Assembly (NCBI RefSeq): GCF_003576645.1
Contig: NC_044930.1
Coordinates: 12,344,412-12,408,411 of the forward strand
DNA length: 64,000 nt
DNA from: Ipomoea triloba
Taxonomy: Eukaryota; Streptophyta; Magnoliopsida; Solanales; Convolvulaceae
Reading direction: 5' to 3'
Shown: positions 12,205 through 23,519 of the stretch, one piece after another
Position numbering within the stretch: the first letter of the stretch is position 1
Layout: every line of letters begins with the position of its first letter
Notes under the pieces: generated by a model
Database searches by the model: none
Seen by the model: the letters and a program-made list of their open reading frames with translations, nothing else
What the model was told of the DNA's origin: nothing
Translations under genes and position numbers: made by a program

Positions 12205-13271
12205 GGGTGCGTTTACTAACGGGAAATTTTCTCTAATTTTCTGGAAATTTTGAAAACTGAAAAACAGAAAACATGTTTACTAGCACAGTTTTCCATTTTG
12301 AAAACAGGAAATAATTTTTCAGTTTTCTAGAAAACTGAAACACTATAAAAAACTGTTTTCTAAATGGAAAACAGAATCAACTATAATCTATTAGACTATA
12401 TGTCATTATAACCACATTCTTACCATTATCTACTTACGTATTTATTCATTACTATGATTACATTTATTATCATCTTCTTTTATTTATCATCATCTTCTAT
12501 CTTTTCTATTTACATTATTTATTTAAACATAGCTTATTTGATTATGCTTAAAATTATACATCATTCACATTATCTAAATTAAAAATTGAAATCTATACCA
12601 CGCTTTATATTTTGATTGAACTCAATTGAGAAATCTATACCACGCTTTATATTTTGATTGAACTCAATTGATAAATCTATACCACGCTTTATATTTTGAT
12701 TGAACTCAATTGATAATTCTATACCACGCTTTATATTTTGATTGAACTCAATTGATAATTAATTTTGGTCCAAATATTAGATATCGAAATTTCACACATA
12801 TATTACTATATTAGAATTCAAAATAAAAATTATATATTACATACATGTCATTCAAATGAATATATCCAAACATATTTTAAATATTAGCTCAAAAAATATT
12901 AATATTATCTAAACTAATTTTTTTGTGAACTTAATAGGTTAATGGTTCAAATATATTTTTATTTATGTTATATACATATATAAATTTTGTCCGGATATCA
13001 AATGTAAATTTTTGTTTACATATATTGGATTTCAAAGTAAAATATATATTTATTCTATTTAAATCAAATATATTTTAAAATATTTTAAATATAAGGTCTA
13101 AAAACAACTCGAAATTAAACTTATTGTTAATTTTATAACGTTAATTTGAAAAAATAAATTTGAAAAAAATAAGTGTTAGTAAACAAGTTTTCTAAACAGA
13201 AAACAGAGAATGAAAACTGAAAAATTGAAAAACAGAAAACAGAAAACAGTTTCCTGTTAGTAAACAGGCCC
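12205..13271. mobile_element. 1.07-kb non-autonomous DNA transposon
   Basis: The left terminus GGGTGCGTTTACTAAC and the right terminus (complement GGGCCTGTTTACTAAC) form imperfect inverted repeats. They are followed inward on both sides by A-rich 'gaaaactgaaaaacagaaaac' motifs in opposite orientation. TCA flanks both ends (12202-12204 and 13272-13274), a candidate 3-bp target duplication. The interior is AT-rich, non-coding and contains the 42-bp tandem array. Confidence 0.65.
12589..12762. repeat. 42-bp tandem repeat, about 4 copies
   Basis: Units containing CTATACCACGCTTTATATT begin at 12591, 12633, 12675 and about 12716, spaced 42 bp and nearly identical. The array sits inside the 12205-13271 transposon. 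Confidence 0.9.
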
Positions 13272-13734
13272 TCAATCTCTAAAACAGTTACCCATTACCA
13301 ATTTGCAGAAAGTCTTGAGTACTCCCCAAAAAGGAATTCGTTGATATAATTTGCAGAAATACAATGTATATGTATTACAGTCAATTATGCTATCAGAAAT
13401 CACCGATTTTGTGCGCCTTAATGCCCATGATTATGTGCCATTGTGTTAATATATCGAGTTAAGAAAATGTCTTGATTGACCAAACTCTCCAAGTAGTAAT
13501 GGATGCATATTTTGTAGACACTACTACTGTATTTGACCTTGTAACTTTGTTAAGATTTGTTGCATAGATAATGAAGAAAACAATAAAGTTAATGAAAGAT
13601 ATAAAATTACATGATTTATATGTTAGAAGTGGATTATAAAATAATAAAAAGTGCTATGTATGAATAGGAAAGTTTAAAAAAAAAAAATTGTACATTTTGA
13701 ATGATAAAAGTATACTGTAAAATAACTGTGTACT

Positions 13735-13852
13735 ATAAGAATTTAAAAACAAAAAAAAAACAAAAAAAAAAACAAAACAAAAAAACAAAACAAAAAAAAA
13801 ACAAACAAACACAAAAACAAAACAACAAAAAAAAAACAAAAACAAAAAGGAA
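13735..13852. repeat. A/C low-complexity tract
   Basis: An (A)nC repeat of more than 100 bp. The opposing Lys/Asn-rich and Phe-rich reading frames here are artefacts of composition. Confidence 0.9.
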
Positions 13853-13859
13853 AAATTGT

Positions 13860-14200
13860 AATTTATGCTTCTCACAAATATGCCAATTATTAATGTCACC
13901 CCAAAATTATTAGTGGTGTAAATGTTGCCCCTCAATTTTCAAAATGTATTACCTCTCCCGTAATATGAAGAAGGAGAAACATTGTTGTCGGCGGAAGGAG
14001 AACAAACAAAGAAAGAAAAATGGAGGAAAAATATAGTGTTCGAACAAGAAAAACAGTAGGTAACCACATTTACACCACTAATAATTTAGAGGAAGGGCAA
14101 TATATGTCACATTTTGAAAATTAAAGGACAATATTTACACCACTAATAATTCAGGATAACATTGATAATTAGCACATTTGTGAAGGGATAAATTACCATT
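13860..14200. mobile_element. Inverted-repeat (MITE-like) element
   Basis: The sequence around 13873-13945 (ATTATTAGTGGTGTAAAT..CTCAATTTTCAAAATG) returns as its complement at about 14110-14190. A third partial copy lies at 14060-14100. It is non-coding, and the ends were not precisely placed. Confidence 0.55.
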
Positions 14201-15415
14201 TTCAAAAAAATACAGTGGAAACTTTTGTCATTTAAAATTTATACCTTTAATTATTCTATGGTTCATTTTTAACATTCTTATAGTGCAATTTTAACTATTA
14301 TGTAATGTACTTTTCTATATTGCACTTTTAACTATTTTATTATGCACCTCTTTTCATATACAATGCAAAAAATATTATACTTGAGTGTATTTTACAATTG
14401 TGCCCTTGAAAATAAGGATGCCCTCCGTCAATTACTAAAGCTTCCACATATGTTTTCAGTTGATGTACACCCTTGATTTTAACTATTGTATGGTTGTGAT
14501 TTGTCCACAATTTTAACTTGAATGTGATTTGTCCACAATTTTAACTTGAATGTGTTCTCATGGAGTCGCCACATATATACAGGGGAGGGGTAGTGAAAAC
14601 AAGCTCTAAGGTACAAGTGAGGACTAATCTAATCTGTTCATTTAGATTAATGACTGAGGATTGCTGAAAAATAAGAAGAATAAGGGTGCAATCAATTTTA
14701 TAAATATTGCAAAATTTGCAATAATTACAAATCTGACCGTACTTTTTTACTAAAACCGTCAACCATTGATGAACCCTAATGTTCAGTCATCACTTTTCAC
14801 TTGGAAGCATGTTTTCACCCAAATTTTCCCCTATATATACATACAAATTATTTTTAGCATCAATTAATATAATTATTACAAGACCCAAGTATTTGATAAT
14901 CCTTTTGTCCCATTTTACCTGTCCTATTTACTATTTATAGGAGATTCAAATGGTTACTATAGAAATCTGGGGTGAAAGTGGAATTAATGAAGGAAGTGGG
15001 GGGAAGGAGTAAAAGAGTGGTAAGCAACAGTGTTCAAAGAAATTGTAAAGATTTAAGAAGCTGTGGGGAGGGGAGGGAGGTTATTAGCTAGCTGCAAGCC
15101 TGCAAATTTGGAAGATGTGACAGTAGTGGAGTCTTTTCAAAGATAATATACATGGGGGGGGGGGGGGGGCACAGTATAGTTAAAAACCTGATTCACAGTA
15201 GGAGAGAGGAGGACCCCATTCAAAATTGTACTACTAAATGCTACTGCTCAACTTTACTGTAATCTGATTATCTGAATTATGAATCCACCAGTTTTAGGTC
15301 ATGTGGGAGTGGGAGTGGGACTGTGGAAGTGGGATGGGAGGGTCTCATCCCACTATTTCAACAAAAGGGTCCACCCTCAACTCTCTCTCTCTCCTCTCCT
15401 ACTACTAAATGCCAA
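14201..15415. other. Intergenic, no gene seen
   Basis: AT-rich sequence. There is a 23-bp direct repeat ('gtgatttgtccacaatttta') near 14498-14545, a run of about 17 G at 15153-15169 and a CT-rich patch at 15380-15400. Nothing coding is supported. Confidence 0.5.
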
Positions 15416-15419
15416 CTAC

Positions 15420-15567
15420 TCATGTCTGACCTACAGCCGAGAGGTTGGAGTTTCGATCATCAAACCCCTGGGTTTGAGCCGGTCAGCTATGAGTAATCTA
15501 GGCTGGTTTACCTCCTTGTGGTCCTTTGCCGGCTAGGGTCACAAGGCGAGGAGAAAACCTCGTTAAA
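15420..15567 (+). mobile_element. SINE-like, tRNA-related sequence
   Basis: CAGCCGAGAGGTTGG is A-box-like, and AGTTTCGATCATC near 15448 and GGGTTTGAGCC at 15471 are B-box-like. They are followed by a GC-rich body ending 'ggagaaaacctcgttaaaag'. It is unlike its AT-rich surroundings and non-coding. The match is by motif only. The stretch 15568-16500 beyond it holds no gene that I can see. Confidence 0.45.
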
Positions 15568-16504
15568 AGAACTACTCATGTCTGACTGAGATGTAAATCA
15601 CGGTAACTCAATGGATCAGCAGACATGGTCAAATGCCGGTACGCACAAAGGATCTACCCATTTTAAACATAATCCCCACATTGCCGCTACCAAGTTTCAA
15701 ACTTTTGTCTCCCCTCTCAAATACTACCTACTGAACCATAGAACTAAGCCTGTCTGCCCGTGCATGCTACATCTAAATACTTACTTCATACTGCCATTTG
15801 CTGGCACTACACTAGTACGCTAGTACTCTCCCCCTCAGGTAGCTACATCAACCCAACCAGTCCAATCCCATCTCGGCTTAATCAGTTCTTAAATGTGTGT
15901 ACTCAAAAATTCTTCAAATCAACAACCACTCCCATTGTTAGGAAAACACAATCTAAAGAATCAATGTTTAACAGAATGTTTATCTCTATGTACAGTGGTG
16001 GGTGTCTACAAATCTAAGATCCACTGGATGGTAGGGTGGGTGATATCTGAAATCTGAATGCACAACATTACCTAACCTATTACCTGCTATACAGTATCAC
16101 CAAAGTTCTAATCCATCCATTGCATGCCGCTACATTATACAACATTAGGTAAATAAATGGGTTAACGTACCACAGCTCTCTGAAAAAGTATTCTGCTCGC
16201 AAACCAATCCACCACCAAAATAAGGATCTCTGCAACCGCTGCACAATGGGGAAAATGTTGCACAGGCAGACAAATCTCATCCTGCACCCGACCTTGTCAT
16301 TTGCTGGATCACAAGGAGAGACCAAATGGAAATAATGGACTCTAAATTTGCAGCTTTCTACAATCACAAAGTCAGCCAAAAAAATATTTTACTCCGTAAG
16401 AATTATTACCCAGGCTGTCTAAATAACAATATTTGCAAAAAAGTTTTAAAAAACTTATTTTTTTTGAGTACTACTGACTCTGTTACAATATAGTATCTGT
16501 TCAT

Positions 16505-16635
16505 AGCTACTTTCTCAACCTACTGAAGCACAAAGAGTCAACAATTGCCTCCACTGAGGCTTGAACCCACTCCCATCATCCATGTGGGAGTGTAAACCGG
16601 AACACCGGGTGCCACTAAACCACAAGGTCTTTGGC
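16505..16635 (-). mobile_element. tRNA-derived SINE
   Basis: On the minus strand TGGTTTAGTGGC (A box, about 16610-16625) and GGTTCAAGCCTC (B box, about 16558-16570) have tRNA-like spacing. A second copy of the same sequence, from CAAAGACCTT through GTGGAGGC, is inserted in the LINE at 23975-24070. Two dispersed copies with internal polymerase III promoter boxes support a SINE family. Confidence 0.65.
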
Positions 16636-16952
16636 ATATATATATAACTAAAACTTTCAATGACTATAGAAAAATAAGTTTGGGCATTTGGCATGTGCAC
16701 ACTCAATAACTGAGGTTAGAGGTTAAAGACTACTCCTTGGAGTGCAATGGGTGGCAAGTAATAACCATAATTGAGGAAAAATAGAAGCACATTGCAATGT
16801 TCAATACTTTAAAATGTTCCTTTCAGCCAGGTATTTTTATATAGACTTCCCCTTGTGCATGGCATCAACCTAGTGACCTAGAGAAAGTATGACAAGCAGA
16901 ACAGTATAGTATGAATCACATGAACAAAAGGCATATGCTACTTACATTGATA

Positions 16953-19900
16953 TTAAAACTGTGGGTCAAAACAGAAAAGACTCCTTTGTGTCTCTGTTGG
17001 ATTTGCCAACCATCTACAGTATAACCAAGCTGCGCTAACTACTGATAGAACAGAGAGCATTGCTAGAAATCCAAAATGTGAGACATCGTTCGCAATTATA
17101 GCAACCCCCAACATTATAGACTCTGCTAAACTTGCAATGGAAACCTCCGTAGTTCCAATAAGATTTGCTTTGGATGCTGGAATTCCAGTTTGTAAAATCT
17201 GTGCGCCTACAACATCATATGACATGTGCCCTATCCGTGATAATACCTGTGAAGATGAAATAGAACACTTTTGATTTTCTCTTACACTCCAACAAAGAAT
17301 CAACTTTAAACAAAAGTGACTGAATATTATGCGACTAATTCCAACCATAGTATAGCAGAAGCCATGCAGCAATTGATATCCACATATATGTGAAATAGCA
17401 TGTGCAGTCACTGATACTTCTTAAAATTAGTAGTAGTAGAGTAATAGTAGACAAACTCACTATCAGACCCAAGAAAAACAAAAAATGTGTCTGCTGAGAA
17501 AGAGATCCAGTCCAATAGACAATTACAGCAGTGCTTAAAAGTGACGCCTGCAATATCAGGGCAGCTGCTCCAGCCTGAAGACAAAATTCGTGAGACATAA
17601 GCCTAGACTTCAAATAATAATGTGACAAAAGGTTCAATTAATAACAGAATATGAAAAGAAAGAAACCTTTAAAATGCCAAATCTCTTAACCATCTTTGCA
17701 GACCCAAAAGTTGCTGCAATACCCATGAATGCACTCAATACACTAAAGCTACCAATGATAGATGGGTTTAGGCCTGAAACAGATTTTCATAATAGGATCA
17801 GCAGAACATACCGAAGTACATAGAAAATTGAGGGGAAAATGTTGACCAAGTACTCAGTAATTCTTTTTCTATATATTTGAGAGCCAAAGATGGTTGATGA
17901 AAAAGTACTTGGTGATCAAGAAGGGAGTAAACCATGCAACAAAGGTGTAGAATATTTGTCAAAGACACAGTATACATTTCGCACATAGAGAATAGATAAA
18001 CAGTAAAGCAAAGCAACCTCTAATAACGGTAAAACAATATTATTTTTGTTAAGCAGCAGTAAATAAATTTTAAGATTAAAATAATATAAATGTTGAAACA
18101 AAACTGTTTCTAATGCTGATTTCTTAAAGCAGCAATCTCATTTGGTTCACAATAGGAACCCACATCCATAATGATGTAAATTATTAGTCTATATCCAACT
18201 ACTAATTCATATAGCAACCATTAAAGAAAACAAGCAACTTTTATTGGTTTGAACCTCAAAATAGAAAATAGTATATAACCATTTATACACCAAGTGTGCT
18301 AGTGTCTTTTGTAATGATTTTTAACATATATATGATCAAGTGCGAACATATTTAATTTAGTACGGAGTAGTAATAAAAAGACCTTTTCGGACAATAAGAC
18401 CATGCAAAACTTGACAATTGAACTTTTTCAACATGAAAGAATAAAGTTTAAGCAGAGATATAAAAAAGAAAAGAGCAAGGGTAAAAACTAAAAACTCCAT
18501 AGATATTGCAAAAAGGAAAAACTCCCTAGACTTTATTCAACTATAAAATGTAAAAAATAATGCCCAAGCCCATTTGAATTAGACAGTCACCATACCAAAG
18601 TGAGCTTATACCTACTTGTGATATTATCATAACAGTCAACACAAAAGGTATATATTAATTAGATTTACTCAAAGTCCAGTCAGCAACATCAGATAGATAG
18701 AAGCAGATGAAAACATATGGAGTCTAGAAAATACCACGCTGTGTTAAGAATGCAGTCATTAAACTACCAGGCGCAAGCACAACATTGAAGTATAATAACA
18801 CACAGGCCATGCTTGCTGGAAGAACAGGCTGCTGGATATATTCAGCCCACCCATGCTTGATAGCTTCTATACTCATCCCCACTGGAAGTAAGAACAGTAC
18901 GTTCAGACAAAATTAAGAGTGAAATTCAAGTGCAAATAAGACAAGCAATATTCACCTAGATTTCCAGATTCTGGTAAAGATTCACTGGAGTAAGAAGGGC
19001 AACAAGTTTGCACAGATTTAGCACGGTCAAGAACCCCAGAAGAAAGCTTGTTGGTTATCCATGTCAAAAGAATCTACAGGACATAGTTAAAATCTCAGAA
19101 AGTAAGAATAATATCAGGATTTCATGAAAGAGCTCTCCAAGAGGAGCCAGGGTAAATTACCACAATAGGCAATGCCCCTATCATCAAACTAGCAGTAAGT
19201 CTTAAGCATTTCACAGGTTCATATTTGGACAGAAGGAAGCCAAACAGTGCTGCTCCAGCAACCTTAAGAAAATGATCATAACTAGTGTCAGTGTCAAGTG
19301 GTGAACTCTTTTCATTAGTAAGCATAGACGCATAGTAGCTAAAGTTTTACACTTTAGAATATCAACTCTTCAAGGCCTTTTCAGAAAGATTCAGAAACAT
19401 ATGTGCCAATCACCTCACACAAGAGATCAATTCGACTAAGAACAGCATTTGCTTGAGCAAGAGCAACTGGCCGATTGGTACCTGCTAACTATGGCCATTT
19501 TGCAGAAAATAAAAGAACAAAAAAAACACAAAATTAGGAATGCTTGAATGCTTAATCTGAAGTCAAACGGTGATTTGTACAATAGGAAGCTACAGAAATT
19601 TGAGTATAGTACTACCAAAACAACCCAATCACGTTCGACAGCAACCCCCAAAGCCAGTCCAGATAGCCTTTCAACAGCCCCAGCTAGAACAAATACAGCA
19701 AACCAAGGCCGGAAAAGAGGGAAGGGTGTAGCTGTGGCATGGAATCTGTGGGCATGAATGATCACTCCAACTGACAACAACTGAGCAGCTGCCTGACATA
19801 AGAGAAGCGTTATTAGAAGAGTTTTCTGGAGGAAGATTTTTGCCCAAATTGCTTGTTGACAAAAAATAATACCTGAACAATACTTAGACAATTAAATGCA

Positions 19901-21497
19901 GGTACCCTAGGAAAATGATCCATAAGCTTTCCTACCAAAGGGCCTCCTACAATTACAGCAACCTGTCAAGAGGGAACTGGTTATACACTACTATTAATCA
20001 TCCAATACATTCTTCCTGCTACTAAATACTAGTTATACCTTAGCAACAAAACCCATAGATGCCACAGGAAGAAGACTTGGATGAAGCAATGCAATAGCAG
20101 CAGGCCAGGCAAAACTCCAAAGCTGTTCCACCAAGTTTCCAGCGAAGCAACTGGCATACAAAGCTGGTTGCATATATCACTTTTAAGTCAGAAACTGAAC
20201 AATCAGCATTATAATGCGAAGCAATCCATAGGTTAACAATGAAACATAATATTGATCAGTGATCTAATTTTAAGCCAGAATCTGAACATTCAGCATTATA
20301 ATGTGAAGCAATCAATAGGTTACCGATGAAACATAATATTAATCAGTGATCTATTTATATATCTCTGCAGGATTTTCTTCAACAGATAACAGAAGTGTAA
20401 CAGCTGTGGGTTAATGGATTTGGTATTTCCACAAAAAATTATTCACACTAGGAATAGTAATATTTAGAAGACAATTATTTAATGACTTCAATCACCGCCA
20501 ATAAGGAAGTGGCTATAAACAAATCAGAAAGTTTCTGAAGCTAAAACTAGCAAGTTAGAACATAGCACCATCCTGAAATGTTTTTTTTTTTTTAAATTGC
20601 ATCAAATTCATCTGAAGAAAGATTATTATTATTATGTTAAATTTCCAGTAGTTAGGAAGGATAATAAGTTACAACAAATGTAAGTGGGTGCCCAAATACA
20701 CAGACAAAAAGCATCACATAACTGAGTGCAAGATATAGTTCAAAGACAGAAAGCACAAACCATATAATCCTGCTGGATGAGCAGGAGTTGCAGCAATGAT
20801 ATTCTGCTCCTCTTCTGATAAGACCTAGGTGTATATCAACAATGAAGCATTAATAAAAGTAATTGTGTTATTTATCACTCAAACTATGAGAAATAATGGA
20901 AGTAATGTAATAGACTATAGAAAGCAGTGAACTTACTGGAAGTGTTGTCAAAATAGTGTCGACATATGTTCCCTTAGCAAGTAGATCTAGTGCTTCACTA
21001 TCAAGAATATCAGACTTGAGATGAACAACAGGAACTGTACAATTGTAATCAGCAGATTCAAAATTATCCAGAACTTCTTCATCAGTTGTGTCAGTAAAGA
21101 TGTCAGCTTTTGCTATTGAACACCTAGATTTGAAATTATCTACCCTGCAATTAAGGTAAATTACTATTAATAAAATGATGAATATAGTATCAGCAGCATC
21201 CATCCAATTCAATATTTATACCCTATACGAAAGCAAAGCATTATTAAAGACAGATTATATGTCAGTGAAGCCTACCTAGCTCAAGTATTTGGCTGAGGTC
21301 TCTAAACGTATTAAATTCAAGTTATACTGTTTATCATTTCACTTAATGTATGACTCTTATTCAGATTAGCTTGTTCATTGTCCAACACTTCAACTTTCCA
21401 TGGACTCTAGTGATTTATTAGTTCATTAGAAGTAGTAGATTGATTTCTAGTCCTTCATGCGTTGTAAAAATATATTACAAACTCTTAACTCACCACC

Positions 21498-21528
<31 letters not shown>

Positions 21529-23017
21529 AAAAAAAAAAAAAGATTGAAACTTGCTATTCATCCATTTGAATTTTCATTTCATTTCAAATATGTTGTTGAA
21601 AGTTGATTTCAAGCATCAATGATTTATGGCCCACAACAAACAAATCATTAACAATAAGAAAGATACTTCCAATTACTCTCCTTTTGTCATCAAAATTTTC
21701 CTCAATACAGACCTGTCTACAAGCAACAAACATGGACAGCCAACATTATTTTTCAAGCACCTAACTGAAGATTTTACTATATTATTTTTATTGAAGTCAC
21801 CATTTTCCGTCGCTTATCCACAATAATAAACTGTTCTACTTCCAAATCTCAAACATGCAAAAATGCAATTCACATTGTATCACTGTAATACTATCCACTG
21901 AAGAATTTAGCAGTCCTGTTTCTCTCATGTGCATGAAGGTCTAACCAAAAAATATAGTAAACCAAAGTATGCTTAAAATTCTATAACTGCACATGTCACT
22001 TATGAGGGAGGCAAAATAGTAAACTAACATGTCCCTTATCCAGAATAGTGAACTGTTCTATTTCCAAATCTCACACACACAAAAATGTCATTCACATTGT
22101 CCCACTTAAATACTGTCTACTGAAGAATCTCCGAGTCCTGGTTCCACCATATGTATGCAAGCTCTAACCATAAAATTGAGTAAAGGAAAGTATGTTTAAA
22201 GTTCTCCAACTAAACACGTCAAAGACAAAAATCACAATGGTGTATGGGTGCTCCATTACAAATCTGTTATGCCTCCCACTTAGTGCAGTTGGAGAGAAAT
22301 CATGTGACAGTATATTCTTTTTAAGTTTCTTTTTTTCTTGTGGGTTCCCCACTCCTTCACATTTTACCAAGGAAACTTGACTATACAAACTTCCTCTCTT
22401 ATCCAAAATCGAGTGCCAAAAAAATATACTACTTAATAATGAGATAAGCCCCGTGAGTGGTGTAAAGACTGGAGCATCCCATCCTATGTCCTATGCACTA
22501 CAAGTCTTTAGCAGCGTTTGCCCAACTCTTGGCCATCTTTAACCCATCACCCACTCTTAACTAAAATATTTCCAAAAGTGATTCTTTTCTGGCCAGTAAA
22601 GATCAGTATCTGCTCTCCAAATCATCCAATTAACAAAACCAAATTTCCTTCAACCAACTCCTACAGACTGAAAATTCTGATCACTTCCAAGTTCCAACAT
22701 AAATTCCGTGAAAAGAAGCTACCTTATTGCAAGAAATTAAATGTTTTGCATGCACAATTCCTCCATAATCCACATGTCATTATAATTCACCACAAATGCT
22801 CATTTCAATAAGCAAAATAAAATTAATATAGCATTAAAGAGCTGCAATCTTGAAGTGTGAAAGTTAGGTGAGACCTTAGGGGGGTGAAGTTGGGAATCAA
22901 CCATCGACGAGAAGAGAAGCAATGGCGTATTCTAAAGCAAGACGGCGGCGGAGAACGAGCCTGACAGAGAGTGAGGCGAGCCGGTGAGTGAGCATGAGCA
23001 ACAATGAACACACCCAT
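16953..23017 (-). CDS. Solute carrier family 40 member 3, plastid (ferroportin-like, IREG3/MAR1 type)
   Basis: A ferroportin-family membrane transporter. The Arabidopsis relative (IREG3/MAR1) lies in plastid membranes, is tied to metal or chelate movement, and lets aminoglycosides enter plastids. I assembled 13 exons on the minus strand: 22875-23017, 20937-21144, 20761-20824, 20039-20163, 19873-19962, 19616-19792, 19414-19488, 19161-19262, 18956-19073, 18735-18881, 17667-17773, 17461-17574 and 16953-17246. All introns are GT-AG, phases agree, and the sum is 1764 nt (587 aa plus stop), close to the roughly 600 aa usual for this group. The first 47 residues are Ser/Arg-rich, as in a transit peptide. 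Hydrophobic segments fill exons 3-13. Recognisable stretches include [49 protein letters not shown] and [15 protein letters not shown]. The ATG at 23017 was chosen because only that frame splices in phase to exon 2. The upstream limit of the 5' UTR is unknown. Confidence 0.92.
20181..20354. repeat. 87-bp tandem duplication in SLC40A3 intron 3
   Basis: Two diverged copies of an 87-bp unit, beginning TTTTAAG at 20181 and 20268, lie head to tail in the intron between exons 3 and 4. Both contain ATTCAGCATTATAATG-like and GAAACATAATATT strings. It is non-coding. Confidence 0.85.
21497..21541. repeat. Poly(C)-poly(A) tract in SLC40A3 intron 1
   Basis: A run of about 20 C is followed directly by a run of about 22 A. 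Run lengths are likely unreliable in the assembly. Confidence 0.9.
21811..22225. repeat. Diverged about 220-bp tandem duplication in SLC40A3 intron 1
   Basis: The sequence from 'cttatccacaataataaactg' (21813) recurs diverged from 22033 ('cttatccagaatagtgaactg'). Shared landmarks in order are CCAAATCTCA, TTCACATTGT, CTGAAGAAT, GTCCTG, TCTAACCA and AAAGTATG. The intron runs 21145-22874 and is otherwise featureless. Confidence 0.75.
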
Positions 23018-23519
23018 GGATACACGGTCTTGAAGCACCAGTCCTCCTCCGCTTCAGCTGATCCTTCTGCCCGGAAACTACTCATGCAGCCTCCGGGAAA
23101 TGCGTTGCTCCGGCGGTGTACCAATTACCTGAACAAGCGTGAAACTGGGCGTTCCGGAATGGAGGAAACTAGGGTTGAGAATCCGATAGCTCTGAACAAA
23201 TGGATTATAAGAAGTGATAAATTTTTATCGGAATAATATTTTAAGGGGAGGAGTTTTTCCTTATCTGGGAAAATACGAAGAGAGTTGATGAAAGGATCGA
23301 AGGCGGGCATTTCGACGCTGACGTGGCCCGATTCTCTTCCAGACTTCCAGTATCATCATACCATAGTAGAATAAACTTTGTTTTTTCGGGGTTAACACTT
23401 AACATTGGGTAAAAGATACCGGGTAGATAGAGTATCCACATCAGCATAGTATTATAGTTTTTTCACAAATTTTTAGGGATCGTTGTAACAAGCATGGAAT
23501 TTATTACACTCTTTGTAGC
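23018..23519. other. Region upstream of the SLC40A3 start
   Basis: This is presumably the 5' UTR and promoter of the minus-strand transporter gene. No TATA box could be assigned with confidence. Short open frames on both strands here resemble no known protein. Confidence 0.4.

Noticed and set aside
13654..13935. Phe-rich and Lys/Asn-rich proteins on opposite strands
   Set aside because: They are translations of an A/C low-complexity tract.
16505..16635. A functional tRNA gene
   Set aside because: It has A and B boxes but no tRNA cloverleaf that I can draw, and a second dispersed copy exists, so a SINE fits better.
22897..23124. A 75-aa minus-strand frame beginning MVHRRSN as the SLC40A3 N-terminus
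   Set aside because: Only the overlapping frame with the ATG at 23017 splices in phase to exon 2.
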